A model generated the notes under the pieces. It was not told where the DNA came from, did no database searches, and saw only the letters and a list, made by a program, of their open reading frames with translations. A stretch of DNA of 48,013 nt from Nitrosomonadaceae bacterium (GTDB taxonomy: Bacteria; Pseudomonadota; Gammaproteobacteria; Burkholderiales; Nitrosomonadaceae), in the NCBI GenBank assembly GCA_030646695.1, contig JAUSLF010000024.1, positions 1 to 48,013 on the forward strand, read 5' to 3'. Within the stretch, counting starts at the first letter, position 1. The number at the start of each line of letters is the position of its first letter. Both the position numbers and the translations under genes were made by a program. This document shows, piece by piece, positions 17,495 through 26,747 of this stretch.

Positions 17495-18610
17495 CTAAAT
17501 CCCCCACCCTGTCTGGTAAGGCGTAACGTCAAACGGTTGCGGCGCGCCGGTCATCTCGTTTGCCAGGATTGCGGCACTGGCCGGAGCCATGGTTACACCA
17601 TAACGGAAATGCCCGCTGTTGATGTAAAGATTGTCCAGCTGCGGGTGCCGTCCGATGGCGGGGATGTTGCGCGGTGACGCGGGACGCAGCCCAGCCCAGT
17701 GTCGTACCAGCGGCATGCTAGCCAATGCTGGTAATAGCTTTTGCGCTCGTGCGAATAAGTCGTCGCGCGCCGCAATAGTGGTCCGCTTATCGAAACCAAC
17801 ATCTTCCAGCGTGCTGCCAACCAGCAGGTGCCCATCGCGGCGGGAAATCAAGTACAAGTCACCCTGTAACAGGATGAAGCGCAGCGGTGCTGCAGCAAAT
17901 CTGAACAACAGCATCTGTCCGCGCGCCGGCTTGATATCCAGGCCGAGGGCGTGCCGCCCCAGTACTTGCTTGCTCCACGCCCCGGCGGTGACGATGTATC
18001 CCTGCGCACTGAACGTGCCGCACGTGGTGGCGAGTGACTGCACCCGGCCACTCCCGGCCACAATGTTGTGTACGGCGCACTGCTCGATAATGCGCCCGCC
18101 GAGTGCTTCCACCCGCTTGTGCAGCGCGCGCAACAGGCGCGGATTGCGCACCTGCGCCACTTCCGGCAACAGCAGCGCATCACCTTTCCCCCCGGCATCG
18201 TCTCTCGCAGCAAGAGAGGGAAGTGCGGCGGCGCGGGAAGCTCTTTCCGCTTTGACCCCATGCGCCGCACACCATTGCTGTGCAGCGTGTGCATCAAACG
18301 GCGGCAACACCAGCATTCCGCTCATCTCATATTCCGGATCAATTCCACTCGCCGCGCGCAGGCTGTCTGCCCAGGCGGCGAATAAGGCTGCGCTGTAGCT
18401 GGTCAGGCGCGTCACTTCGTCCGGATAGTCCCACGGGCACAACGGCGACAGAATGCCCCCGCCCGCCCAGGATGATTCCTGTCCGACTTCGCCGCGTTCC
18501 AGCAAGGTTACCGTCGCGCCTTGTGCCAGCAATCGCTCTGCCGTGGCCAAGCCGATGATACCTGCACCGACTATAATAAAATCCTGGTTCATTCCGTTTC
18601 TGCCGTTCAT
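17495..18610 (-). CDS. thiO: glycine oxidase / FAD-dependent oxidoreductase ThiO
   Basis: A 371-residue DAO-family flavoprotein. The Rossmann motif IIVGAGIIGLATAERL is at the N-terminus, then ESSWAGGGILSPL, and the C-terminal GSTLEDVGFD and SGHFRYGVTMAPASA motifs are typical of ThiO, which oxidises glycine to the imine used to build the thiazole of thiamine. No other thiamine genes are nearby. An ATG six codons in (18592) is an equally possible start; neither has a clear ribosome site. Confidence 0.88.
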   Translation of the reverse strand: MNGRNGMNQDFIIVGAGIIGLATAERLLAQGATVTLLERGEVGQESSWAGGGILSPLCPWDYPDEVTRLTSYSAALFAAWADSLRAASGIDPEYEMSGMLVLPPFDAHAAQQWCAAHGVKAERASRAAALPSLAARDDAGGKGDALLLPEVAQVRNPRLLRALHKRVEALGGRIIEQCAVHNIVAGSGRVQSLATTCGTFSAQGYIVTAGAWSKQVLGRHALGLDIKPARGQMLLFRFAAAPLRFILLQGDLYLISRRDGHLLVGSTLEDVGFDKRTTIAARDDLFARAQKLLPALASMPLVRHWAGLRPASPRNIPAIGRHPQLDNLYINSGHFRYGVTMAPASAAILANEMTGAPQPFDVTPYQTGWGI

Positions 18611-18616
18611 TTCATT

Positions 18617-18650
18617 AAATCCGCCGTTTATCGGGTGAATCCGGCGGTTT
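18617..18650. promoter_or_regulatory. inverted repeat in the thiO/pilE divergent region
   Basis: AAATCCGCCG (18617-18626) pairs with CGGCGGTTT (18642-18650), nine base pairs with a one-base bulge and a 15-nt loop. It lies between the divergent thiO and pilE starts. It could be a regulator site or a hairpin in a leader; there is no T-run that would make it a clear terminator in either direction. Confidence 0.35.
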
Positions 18651-18695
18651 GCTAAGTGTACCGCTTATATTTCGAACGTGAAAAAAGGAAGCATA

Positions 18696-19088
18696 ATGGA
18701 ACAAACCAACCAACACGGCTTTACTTTAATCGAACTGATGATCGTGGTGGTGATCGTCGGTATCTTGGCCGCCATCGCTTATCCGTCGTATACGCAATAT
18801 GTCGTCAAGGCAAGCCGCGCAGCGGCGCAGGCACAGATGATGGATATCGCCAATCGCCAGCAGCAGTTCCTGTTGGCTAACCGCAGCTATGTCAGCAAGA
18901 TAGAACTGGAATCCAGTGGCTACAGCCTGCCAGCCGATGTGAGCACCCGGTACAGCTATACCATTGATCTGGGGACCGCCGCCGTCCCTTCCTACACCAT
19001 CACGTTCACGCCGAGCGGAGTGCAAACGGATGATGGCATCCTGACCATTAACAACGAAGGGGTTAAAACTCCAGCAGCAAAGTGGTGA
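18696..19088 (+). CDS. pilE: type IV pilin-like protein PilE
   Basis: A 130-residue pseudopilin/minor pilin. The class III leader is MEQTNQHG, cut after Gly by PilD, followed by FTLIELMIVVVIVGILAAIA with Glu at +5. The globular part is short and ends with a beta segment. AAAGGAAG precedes the ATG at 18696, six codons inside the longest frame. It is the first gene of the minor-pilin operon; in many relatives pilE is the last gene, so its position here is unusual. It is separated from pilV by a one-base TGATG overlap. Confidence 0.88.
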   Translation: MEQTNQHGFTLIELMIVVVIVGILAAIAYPSYTQYVVKASRAAAQAQMMDIANRQQQFLLANRSYVSKIELESSGYSLPADVSTRYSYTIDLGTAAVPSYTITFTPSGVQTDDGILTINNEGVKTPAAKW

Positions 19089-19672
19089 TGTGCAGCATGG
19101 ATACTACGTCATTCGAGTCACATTCGATGCGGGGGGTGTCCCTCATTGAAGTTCTTGTAACCATTGTTATTCTGGCTGTCGGTCTTTTGGGACTCGCGGG
19201 CCTGCAGATGCGCCTGCAATCCTCCGAAGTCGAAGCGTATCAGCGAACACAGGCATCGCTGCTGCTGGAAGACATGGCAAACCGGATGGGGGGCAATCGT
19301 AAAAACGCCGTGGACTATGCAACCGGCTCCGCGAGTCCGCTGGGGACCGGAGACAGCCAGCCAACCACCTGTGCCGGTAGTGGCTATGGCTTTGACACAT
19401 GCCAATGGAGCAATGCACTGAAGGGGGCGGCTGAGCAGTCGGGGACGAATAAGGTGGGAGCCATGATAGGCGCGCGTGGCTGTATCGAGAACCTGGGAGC
19501 GGATCAATATCAGATCACCGTGGTCTGGCAAGGCTTGGTGCCGATATCAGCGCCCGCCTCAGGTTGCGGTGCGGGGCTTTATAACGGAGCCGCCGGATCG
19601 AGTTGCATCAACGAGTTATGTCGGCGTGCCATGAGCACCATCGTGCGTGTCGCCAATCTGGGGACGCCATGA
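19088..19672 (+). CDS. pilV: type IV pilus minor pilin / modification protein PilV
   Basis: The protein of about 194 residues has the prepilin motif RGVSLIEVLVTIVILAVGLLGLAGLQ, where GLLGLAGLQ is characteristic of PilV. Cys pairs in the C-terminal half (TCAGSGYGFDTCQW, CGAGL, CINELC) suggest disulfides. It primes pilus assembly together with PilW, PilX, PilE and FimT. The ATG at 19088 overlaps the pilE stop; an ATG at 19097 is an alternative. Its stop overlaps the pilW start (ATGA). Confidence 0.88.
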   Translation: MCSMDTTSFESHSMRGVSLIEVLVTIVILAVGLLGLAGLQMRLQSSEVEAYQRTQASLLLEDMANRMGGNRKNAVDYATGSASPLGTGDSQPTTCAGSGYGFDTCQWSNALKGAAEQSGTNKVGAMIGARGCIENLGADQYQITVVWQGLVPISAPASGCGAGLYNGAAGSSCINELCRRAMSTIVRVANLGTP

Positions 19673-20739
19673 GCCAGCATGATCTGATGACGAGCGTTAC
19701 CCGATCAGATTGTGGTGTACGCCGCTGTCAAGCCGGTTTTTCCATGATCGAATTGATGGTTGCCATCACGCTGGGGCTGCTGATCATGACGGCGGTGATG
19801 ACGCTTTATCTGAACCTGTCACGGAACAATGCGGAATTGGCAAAAATGAACCGGCAAATTGAAAATGGCCGCTTTACTATCCAGGTGTTGCAGCAGGAGC
19901 TATGGCATGCTGGTTTTTGGGGCGCGTACACGCCACCGCTGCCGTCTGTTACCCCCCCCACTGCCATCCCGGACCCCTGCGCCGCGTTTTCCAGTTGGGA
20001 TGCCGCTTACATCGCCAACATGTATGCCATACCGGCACAGGGTTATGCGGCGGGCAGTCTGCCGAGCTGTGTCACCAACCCCCAACCTGATTCCGATGCT
20101 CTGGTAGTACGCCATGCCGCCACCTGCGTGGCAGGCGACGCAAGCTGCGAGGCCTACAATGCAAACAAGCTTTATCTGCAAACCCAAGGTTGTGCCAACA
20201 CCGGCCACGCCAATTATGTTGCCAGCGCTGCCAGCAACCCGGTTTTAGGTATACCAGGGGCAACGCTGTACCAGAAAAACTGTACAACGCCCGCCGACAA
20301 ACGCAAGCTCATCACCTCCATTTTTTACGTGCGCAATTATGCCAACACCGCGGACGATGGCATCCCCACTCTGGTGCGTGCCGATCTGGATCTCTCGGGC
20401 GGCAGTGTGGTCATGCAAAGCGCGCAGGCATTGATAGACGGGGTACAGAGTCTCAAGCTGGAGTATGGCCGGGATACCGACAACGATGGCAGCGCGGATG
20501 TGTTTGAAAATTGCGCGGCCTGCACCGCCACCGACTGGGCCAACGTCATGGCAGTTCAGGTTCATGTGCTGGCACGCAACCTGGAGACCTCGTCGGGCTA
20601 TACCGACAGTAAAACCTACACACTCGGCCCAACTGTTCTGGGGCCTTTTAACGACGGTTTCAAGCGCCACGCTTATTCCAGTTACATACGCCTGGTCAAT
20701 CCATCCGGCCGCAGGGATAAAACAGGGGTGGCGCCATGA
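19669..20739 (+). CDS. pilW: type IV pilus minor pilin PilW
   Basis: A 356-residue PilW-family protein with a leader of about 23 residues ending at Gly before FSMIELMVAITLGLLIMTAVM. The long globular domain has repeated Cys residues and an end typical of PilW (YSSYIRLVNPSGRR). I chose the ATG at 19669 because it forms the ATGA overlap with pilV; the longer frame from 19603 lies inside pilV. The pilW stop again overlaps the pilX start. Confidence 0.88.
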   Translation: MSQHDLMTSVTRSDCGVRRCQAGFSMIELMVAITLGLLIMTAVMTLYLNLSRNNAELAKMNRQIENGRFTIQVLQQELWHAGFWGAYTPPLPSVTPPTAIPDPCAAFSSWDAAYIANMYAIPAQGYAAGSLPSCVTNPQPDSDALVVRHAATCVAGDASCEAYNANKLYLQTQGCANTGHANYVASAASNPVLGIPGATLYQKNCTTPADKRKLITSIFYVRNYANTADDGIPTLVRADLDLSGGSVVMQSAQALIDGVQSLKLEYGRDTDNDGSADVFENCAACTATDWANVMAVQVHVLARNLETSSGYTDSKTYTLGPTVLGPFNDGFKRHAYSSYIRLVNPSGRRDKTGVAP

Positions 20740-21236
20740 AATACCAGCACTTTGCGGATAGCCAGCGTGGAGTCACCCTGATAGTCGGGCTGATCATGCT
20801 GGTCATGGTCACGTTGCTGGTTATTTCGGCTTTCACGCTCAGCGGCGGCAACCTCAAGGCAGCGGGCAACATGCAGTTCCGCAACGAAGCCATTGCGGCG
20901 GCAAATATCGCCATTGAACAGACAATCAGCGGTCCCTTCAGCACCATTAATTCTGCGGATTCCATCAATATCGACATCGATCAGGACAATACCATCGATT
21001 ACGTGGTCGATGTGGCGGTGCCCGTCTGCATCCAGGCTCCGCCGGCCTCTGCCGATACTGCGGCCCTCAGCGGAGTGAATTCGAACATTTCCAATATGGG
21101 CAACTATCTGGTCTTATGGGAGATTACCGCCACCGCCACAAGTCAGGCAACAGGTGCTTCGGCGGTGGTCAAACAAGGCGTCAGCCAGCGCCTTACACAA
21201 AGCCAATACAACGCATCCACATGTCCAAACCCGTAA
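20736..21236 (+). CDS. pilX: type IV pilus assembly protein PilX
   Basis: The 166-residue protein carries a PilX N-terminal motif QRGVTLIVGLIMLVMVTLLVISAF and the conserved segment GGNLKAAGNMQFRNEAIAAANIAIE. The pilin-like domain has a Cys pair typical of minor pilins. Translation is coupled to pilW through ATGA. PilX helps couple PilY1 to the pilus tip complex. Confidence 0.87.
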   Translation: MKYQHFADSQRGVTLIVGLIMLVMVTLLVISAFTLSGGNLKAAGNMQFRNEAIAAANIAIEQTISGPFSTINSADSINIDIDQDNTIDYVVDVAVPVCIQAPPASADTAALSGVNSNISNMGNYLVLWEITATATSQATGASAVVKQGVSQRLTQSQYNASTCPNP

Positions 21237-21252
21237 GGTACAGGAGATAAAA

Positions 21253-24200
21253 ATGTCATTCCCCTGGAAAAAGAACTTGCTGGCTGCCATCCTGATCGGT
21301 GTCAGCACTACCGTGCTGGCGGAAGACATCGACCTGTTTGTCGGGGCTGCGCCATCGACTACGGCGGATGTTCCCAATGTGCTGATCATCATGGACAACA
21401 CGGCCAACTGGAGCACCGCATTCACCAATGAAAGGGCGGCACTGGCATCGGTATTGAGCGGGCTGGCGCAAGACAAATTCAAGGTCGGTCTGATGATGTT
21501 CAGCGAGGAGGGGGGTGATAACGGCAAGCCGGACGGTAGTTATGTACGCGCCGCGCTGCGTTTGATGAATGCCACTAACAAGCCGCTGTACCAGAATCTG
21601 ATTAACAGCCTGGATGTAAAAAATGATAAATCGGATAACGGCAAGCTGGGGCTGGCGATGGCGGAAGCCTATTATTATTTTACCGGAGCCAACACCTATG
21701 CGGGTCACAACAAGGCCAAGCGAGATTACGCCGGCAACTCGGTGGCGGGCTACCCCTCATCCAATGCTGTTTATGCTTTGACTGGCAACGCCTTCGCTTC
21801 TTCTTCAAGTACAGCCTATCAGAATCCGGTGGACTCGGGCTGTCAAAAGAATTTCATTATCTATATCAGCAATGGCGCGGTGCAGGATAACAGCTCCGAT
21901 ACGTCCACAGCCAACACTAAACTGGCGGCCGCTGGCGGCAGCACGACGCAAATCACCCTTTCGCCCAGCGGATCCCAAGCCAATGCCGCCGATGAATGGG
22001 CGCGTTTTATGGCAACTACGGCCTCGGTCAAGGTTGTAACGTATACGCTGGATGTGGACCCTGTTACCTCCGGCCAGGGGCCGGGGTTCACCGCACTGCT
22101 CAAAAGCATGGCGAATGTGAGCAAGGGGAAATACTTTAAGGTCGATTCCTCAGTTAGCAGCGGTGCGCAGATCAGCGACGCCTTCAATCAGATTTTTGGC
22201 GAAATCCAGGCAATCAACAGTGTATTCGCCTCTGCCAGTCTGCCGGTGAGCGTCAACGCGCAAGGGACTCACCTCAATCAGGTGTTTATCGGCATTTTCC
22301 GCCCTGATGCCAATGCCGCGCCGCGCTGGAACGGCAATATGAAACAGTATCAGTTCAAGGCCAGTCTGTCGGGTGGCAAGATTGTGCTGAACCTGGTCGA
22401 TGCGGATGACAATCTCGCGATTAACAACAACACCGGTTTCCTCACCCAGTGCGCACGCAGTTTCTGGACACCTACCGTGGTGGACAATTACTGGACGTTC
22501 AACCCGCAAGGGTCGTGCACAGCCATCGCCAACTCGGATGTGTCCAACTACCCGGATGGCGATGTCGTGGAAAAGGGCGCAGCGGCTTACATGCTGCGGG
22601 CGATAGCGCCGGTGGATCGCGTGGTGAAAACCTGTGATTCCGCTAACTGCGCGGGCGTGACCGATTTCAATAATGCCAATAGCGCAATCACCCAGGCTTT
22701 ACTCACTGCGGCAAACAGCGCAGAGCGTACCGATATCATCAACTGGGTGCGCGGGACGGATATCAAAAACGAGAACGGTAATGCCAGTATCACGGAAATG
22801 CGGCCTTCGGTACACGGCGACGTGCTGCATTCGCGTCCGGTGGCGGTGGATTACGGCGGTTCCACCGGCGTGGTGGTGTTTTATGGCGCCAATGACGGTA
22901 TGCTGCGCGCGATCAATGGCAACCAGACTGCCAGCATCGGCATCTATCCGGCGGGCAGCGAATTATGGTCGTTTGTTGCGCCGGAACACTACAGTAAGTT
23001 GAAACGGATTTATGACAACAGTCCGCTGGTGAGCTATCCCGGTTTGCCCACGACTACGCCGGCAGCTCAGCCAAAACCCTATTTTTTTGATGGTTCGGTA
23101 GTTGCACATCAGGATAGCGCTACCGCCACCGTGTGGATTTACGCCACGCAGCGGCGCGGCGGGCGGATGCTATACGCATTCGATGTAAGCACGCCCGCCA
23201 GTCCCAGCCTGAAATGGCGCAAAGGCTGCCCCAACCTGACCAATGATACTGGCTGCACTTCGGCAGACTTCACCGGTATCGGACAAACCTGGTCGGCACC
23301 CAAGGTGTTGAAGGCATCGGGATACGCTTCGGGTAATGTGCCGCTGCTGATCATGGGCGGCGGTTACGATACCTGCGAAGACGCCGAGCCCAATACCTGT
23401 ACCTCGCCCAAGGGCAACAAGGTGTACGTGCTGGATGCGAATGACGGCACGTTGCTGATTATTCTGAATACGGAGAGGAGTGTGGCGGCAGACATCACCG
23501 TTGTCCGTGATAGCTCCGGCCTCGCACAATACGCCTATGTAGTGGATACGGGCGGAAACATTTACCGCATCACTATTGGTTCAGCCGTGCCGGCAAGCTG
23601 GAGCATCACCAGGATCGCTGCGCTGGGATGTGATAGCCCCGTTTGCTCCGGGGGAGCCGCCAATCGTAAATTCCTGTTCGCTGCAGAGGTGGTGGTAACC
23701 CCCGATTATAATGCGATACTGGTCGGCTCGGGCGACCGCGAGCACCCCCTGCTCAGCAACACTGTTACAGCAGGCGTGGACAACGCGTTTTTCATGATCA
23801 AGGACAGGCCTACTGACGTGGACTGGTGGCCGTCTGAAAGCGCTAACTGTCAATCGCAGCCTCTGGCGTGCCTGAATTCGCTGCTGGCAATTGACCCGGA
23901 CGGCGCTACCTCGTCCATCCAGGCGCAGTTGGATGCCAAAAAAGGCTGGTATCTGGCATTTGGTACCGGGACGCATGATGGAGAGCAGGTGGTGACGTCT
24001 GCGGTGGTCGCGCTGGGTGTACTCACTTTCAGCACGCATACCCCGACCGCAGCGAATCCAGCTATCTGCGGTTCCAATCTGGGCACGGCCCGTGTCTACA
24101 ACGTCAAGTTTCTTGATGCCACTGCAGCTGTTGGTGCGCCACGCTACATTATGGTCACTGGCGGCGGTTTGCCGCCTTCGCCGGTGGCGGGCATGGTAAC

Positions 24201-24351
24201 CGTGAATAACCCCAGTTCTCCCGGATCAACCATGACGGTATCTTTCGTCATGGGTGCCAATCCGACATCTCCACTGGAAGGGTCCGTGCCGCTTCCTGCG
24301 GCGACTTCCGCCAGCGCCAAATCCCGTGTTTACTGGATGCTTAAGCAGTGA
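21253..24351 (+). CDS. pilY1: PilY1, pilus tip adhesin / assembly factor
   Basis: The 1032-residue secreted protein has a signal peptide (LLAAILIGVSTTVLAED) and an N-terminal von Willebrand A-like region with a degenerate MIDAS, IIMDNTANWS (DxTxNxS rather than DxSxS). The C-terminal PilY1 beta-propeller starts around residue 515 (MRPSVHGDVLHSRPVAVDYG) and has GANDGMLRAING and the blade motifs WSAPKV and VGSGDREHP. AGGAG precedes the ATG at 21253; the longer frame begins inside pilX. PilY1 sits at the pilus tip and acts in adhesion and retraction control. I see no clear EF-hand-like calcium loop. Confidence 0.9.
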   Translation: MSFPWKKNLLAAILIGVSTTVLAEDIDLFVGAAPSTTADVPNVLIIMDNTANWSTAFTNERAALASVLSGLAQDKFKVGLMMFSEEGGDNGKPDGSYVRAALRLMNATNKPLYQNLINSLDVKNDKSDNGKLGLAMAEAYYYFTGANTYAGHNKAKRDYAGNSVAGYPSSNAVYALTGNAFASSSSTAYQNPVDSGCQKNFIIYISNGAVQDNSSDTSTANTKLAAAGGSTTQITLSPSGSQANAADEWARFMATTASVKVVTYTLDVDPVTSGQGPGFTALLKSMANVSKGKYFKVDSSVSSGAQISDAFNQIFGEIQAINSVFASASLPVSVNAQGTHLNQVFIGIFRPDANAAPRWNGNMKQYQFKASLSGGKIVLNLVDADDNLAINNNTGFLTQCARSFWTPTVVDNYWTFNPQGSCTAIANSDVSNYPDGDVVEKGAAAYMLRAIAPVDRVVKTCDSANCAGVTDFNNANSAITQALLTAANSAERTDIINWVRGTDIKNENGNASITEMRPSVHGDVLHSRPVAVDYGGSTGVVVFYGANDGMLRAINGNQTASIGIYPAGSELWSFVAPEHYSKLKRIYDNSPLVSYPGLPTTTPAAQPKPYFFDGSVVAHQDSATATVWIYATQRRGGRMLYAFDVSTPASPSLKWRKGCPNLTNDTGCTSADFTGIGQTWSAPKVLKASGYASGNVPLLIMGGGYDTCEDAEPNTCTSPKGNKVYVLDANDGTLLIILNTERSVAADITVVRDSSGLAQYAYVVDTGGNIYRITIGSAVPASWSITRIAALGCDSPVCSGGAANRKFLFAAEVVVTPDYNAILVGSGDREHPLLSNTVTAGVDNAFFMIKDRPTDVDWWPSESANCQSQPLACLNSLLAIDPDGATSSIQAQLDAKKGWYLAFGTGTHDGEQVVTSAVVALGVLTFSTHTPTAANPAICGSNLGTARVYNVKFLDATAAVGAPRYIMVTGGGLPPSPVAGMVTVNNPSSPGSTMTVSFVMGANPTSPLEGSVPLPAATSASAKSRVYWMLKQ

Positions 24352-24365
24352 TAGCGAATAAAGCC

Positions 24366-24911
24366 ATGGCCGCGCATCATGACGAACGCATTCTGCCGAG
24401 CCGGGGCATGACACTGATCGAGTTACTGGTAGCCCTGTCCGTATTGGCGATTTTGCTGGCCATCGGTGTGCCTGCCTTCAACCAGTTCGTGGTTAGCAAC
24501 CGTTTGTCCGCTTATTCCAGCGATATGTTTTCCACCTTGACCCAGGCAAGGTCGGAAGCCATCAAGCGTAATAGCCGGGTGGTGTTCTGCAAAAGTGCGG
24601 ATGGGGAAAGCTGCGCAGGCGCGGGGAGCTGGAATCAGGGCTGGATTGTATTTGCCGATCCGAACAATAATGCGAACCGGGATGCCGGTGAGCCGATGGT
24701 GTACAAAGTGCCTGCTTTGCAAAGTGGCTATGCTTTTGACGGAGTCAACGGCTTCATCGGTTCTGTTTCTTATGACTCGCAAGGCGGGGTAACTCAGGCT
24801 GGGACTGTTACGCTTTGTCCCCCCGTGCCCGCGGCATCCGGTCAGGGGCGCGAGATCGTGGTCAGCGCCAGCGGCCGGCCGCGAGAATCCAGAATTACCA
24901 GTTGCCCATAA
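24366..24911 (+). CDS. fimT: minor pilin FimT/GspH, first copy
   Basis: The 181-residue protein has leader MAAHHDERILPSRG followed by MTLIELLVALSVLAILLAIGVPAFNQFV, then a GspH/FimT domain with ARSEAIKRNSRVVFCKS, GSWNQGWIVFAD and a C-terminal VVSASGRPRESRITSCP. The start at 24366 is chosen because the second copy (25334) begins with an exactly 14-residue leader too; a GTG at 24348 overlapping the pilY1 stop is the alternative. The stop codon touches the left inverted repeat of the element at 24911-25088. Confidence 0.85.
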   Translation: MAAHHDERILPSRGMTLIELLVALSVLAILLAIGVPAFNQFVVSNRLSAYSSDMFSTLTQARSEAIKRNSRVVFCKSADGESCAGAGSWNQGWIVFADPNNNANRDAGEPMVYKVPALQSGYAFDGVNGFIGSVSYDSQGGVTQAGTVTLCPPVPAASGQGREIVVSASGRPRESRITSCP

Positions 24912-25088
24912 ACCCAAATAATCCATTAGGCGGCTCTCTGAGCCTACGAGAGTGCTGGCGGTCAGTTTGTGGCCATTTTCGCCGCTTGCTCGGCGTCTAT
25001 AAACCAAGCTATGAACTTCTCCCAACCAACAAAACTGTCTCGCAACCTGCCTCACCATCATCTCGCGTCCTAATGGATTATCTGGGTT
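24911..25088. mobile_element. 178-bp MITE-like element between the fimT copies
   Basis: Two 20-bp inverted repeats, AACCCAAATAATCCATTAGG (24911-24930) and CCTAATGGATTATCTGGGTT (25069-25088), match at 19 of 20 positions and enclose 138 bp without a plausible gene. Just inside the left end is a small hairpin GGCTC-TCT-GAGCC. No clear target duplication can be read. The rest of this gene-free gap (25089-25333) shows an unremarkable stretch, a six-pair hairpin CTCCAT-CAA-ATGGAG at 25228-25242, and nothing else I recognise. Confidence 0.6.
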
Positions 25089-25333
25089 AAAGCGGGCGCA
25101 ACAGTCCGCCACGCTATCATCATCTCGTTTACCTGATCTGGACTAACCTCGTCACTCGCGATTGCACCGAGCTCTCGCAACCTCATCGATTTGTACCCCG
25201 CTAGTTCCTGAGCTATAAAAAACTAAACTCCATCAAATGGAGAGTGACGGCCTTCTCTGGCCACTGAGGGGGCGCCAGTGCCATGGTGCCCCTGCAGAAG
25301 AAGCTGCACACACCAGCGACTGCGCTCAAAACC

Positions 25334-25900
25334 ATGACCATGCATCGTGACAGGTGTATTTTGTCCAGTTGGGGTTTTGCCTTGACTGAGTTAATGGTGA
25401 CACTATCCGTGTCGGCCATTTTGCTGGCTGTCAGCGTGCCCGCCTTTAACCAGGCGATGGTCAGCAACCGCCTGACTGCTTATGCCAACGATATGTTCGC
25501 CACCCTGGCCCTCGCTCGATCGGAAGCCATCAAGCGCAACCGGCGGGTGGTGCTCTGCAAGAGCTCGGATGACGGACAGACCTGCGCCGCTATGGGTGGC
25601 TGGGAGCAGGGCTGGATAGTGTTCGTCGACCTGGACAATGATGCGAACCGGGTTGCCAGCGAATTGATAGTGTACAAAATACCCGCTTTGCCAAACGGCT
25701 ATGCTCTGAACGGAAACACCAGCATCAGCAGTTATGTTTCGTATGATCCGCAGGGCATGACCAAACTGGCCAGCGGTGCTTTTCAGGCAGGCACTTTCAC
25801 ACTTTGCCCTCCTGCACCCGCAGCATCCGGCCATGGACGGAAAATCGTGATCAGTGCCAGTGGCCGCTCACGTGTATCCAAGATTACCAGCTGTGCCTAA
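25334..25900 (+). CDS. fimT: minor pilin FimT/GspH, second copy
   Basis: A 188-residue paralogue of the gene at 24366, collinear throughout. The leader is MTMHRDRCILSSWG, then FALTELMVTLSVSAILLAVSVPAFNQ (Glu at +5 kept, the usual FTLIE changed to FALTE), ARSEAIKRNRRVVLCKSS, GWEQGWIVFVD, and the same SASGRSRVSKITSC ending. The close similarity points to a tandem duplication. It stands 422 nt from the operon and may have its own promoter. It could serve as an alternative initiating pseudopilin, or as a DNA-binding FimT variant, which is known for some FimT proteins; no function is shown here. Confidence 0.82.
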   Translation: MTMHRDRCILSSWGFALTELMVTLSVSAILLAVSVPAFNQAMVSNRLTAYANDMFATLALARSEAIKRNRRVVLCKSSDDGQTCAAMGGWEQGWIVFVDLDNDANRVASELIVYKIPALPNGYALNGNTSISSYVSYDPQGMTKLASGAFQAGTFTLCPPAPAASGHGRKIVISASGRSRVSKITSCA

Positions 25901-26000
25901 AATCGCCATCGCTCGTTGTGCCTGCAACAGTTACTTCATGCTTTATCCGCAGGCGGCAGGGTGGTAACATTGCATTACTTCAACACAGGGTGCGGGCATC

Positions 26001-26726
26001 ATGGCTGGTCACAGCAAGTGGGCTAATATCAAGCACAAGAAAGCCGCAACGGACGCCAAGCGCGGCAAGATTTTTACCCGGCTCATCAAGGAGATTACTG
26101 TTGCCGCACGGCTCGGCGGCGGGGATTCCGCCAGCAATCCGCGCTTGCGCCTGGCCATCGACAAGGCCTACGAGCAGAACATGCCCAAGGACAACGTCGA
26201 GCGGGCGGTCAAGCGCGGCAGCGGCGAACTGGACGGCGTGAATTACGAGGAGGTGCGTTATGAGGGCTACGGTATTGCCGGTGCCGCCGTACTGGTCGAT
26301 TGCATGACCGACAACCGCGTGCGTACGGTAGCCGATGTGCGCCACGCTTTTACCAAGTACGGCGGCAACCTCGGCACTGACGGTTCGGTTGCATTCCTGT
26401 TCAAACATTGCGGGCAGATGCTTTTTGCTCCCGGCACCAACGAGGACAAGTTGATGGGGGCGGCACTGGAGGCGGGTGCCGAGGATGTAATCAGCAACGA
26501 CGACGACAGCATCGAAGTGATCACCGCGCCGTATGAGTTATCCACCGTCAAGGCAACGCTGGAGAAAGCCGGTTTCAAGGCAGAACACGCCGAAGTGACG
26601 ATGAAGCCCGAGAATGAGATTGTATTGACCAGCGATGATGCGGTGAAAATGCAAAAGCTGCTGGATGCACTGGAAAATATCGACGACGTGCAAGAAGTTT
26701 ATACGACGGCAGTGATTGATGGCTAG
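26001..26726 (+). CDS. yebC: YebC/PmpR family protein
   Basis: The 241-residue protein starts with the family hallmark [28 protein letters not shown], then [24 protein letters not shown], and [15 protein letters not shown] in the second domain. The family has been described as transcriptional regulators and, more recently, as translation factors relieving ribosome stalling. It sits immediately upstream of ruvC, a very common arrangement with ruvA and ruvB. Confidence 0.95.
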   Translation: MAGHSKWANIKHKKAATDAKRGKIFTRLIKEITVAARLGGGDSASNPRLRLAIDKAYEQNMPKDNVERAVKRGSGELDGVNYEEVRYEGYGIAGAAVLVDCMTDNRVRTVADVRHAFTKYGGNLGTDGSVAFLFKHCGQMLFAPGTNEDKLMGAALEAGAEDVISNDDDSIEVITAPYELSTVKATLEKAGFKAEHAEVTMKPENEIVLTSDDAVKMQKLLDALENIDDVQEVYTTAVIDG

Positions 26727-26747
26727 TTATCTGCGGCAGGTGAAAAA

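Noticed and set aside
24423-25112. 229-codon minus-strand frame across fimT and the MITE-like element
   Set aside because: Mostly antisense to fimT; the part inside the element (about 70 codons) shows no recognised transposase motif.
25214-25242. Hairpin CTCCAT-CAA-ATGGAG with an A-rich stretch, a terminator in the minus direction
   Set aside because: No minus-strand gene reads into it; the stem is only six pairs and the T-run would be on the wrong side for the pil operon.
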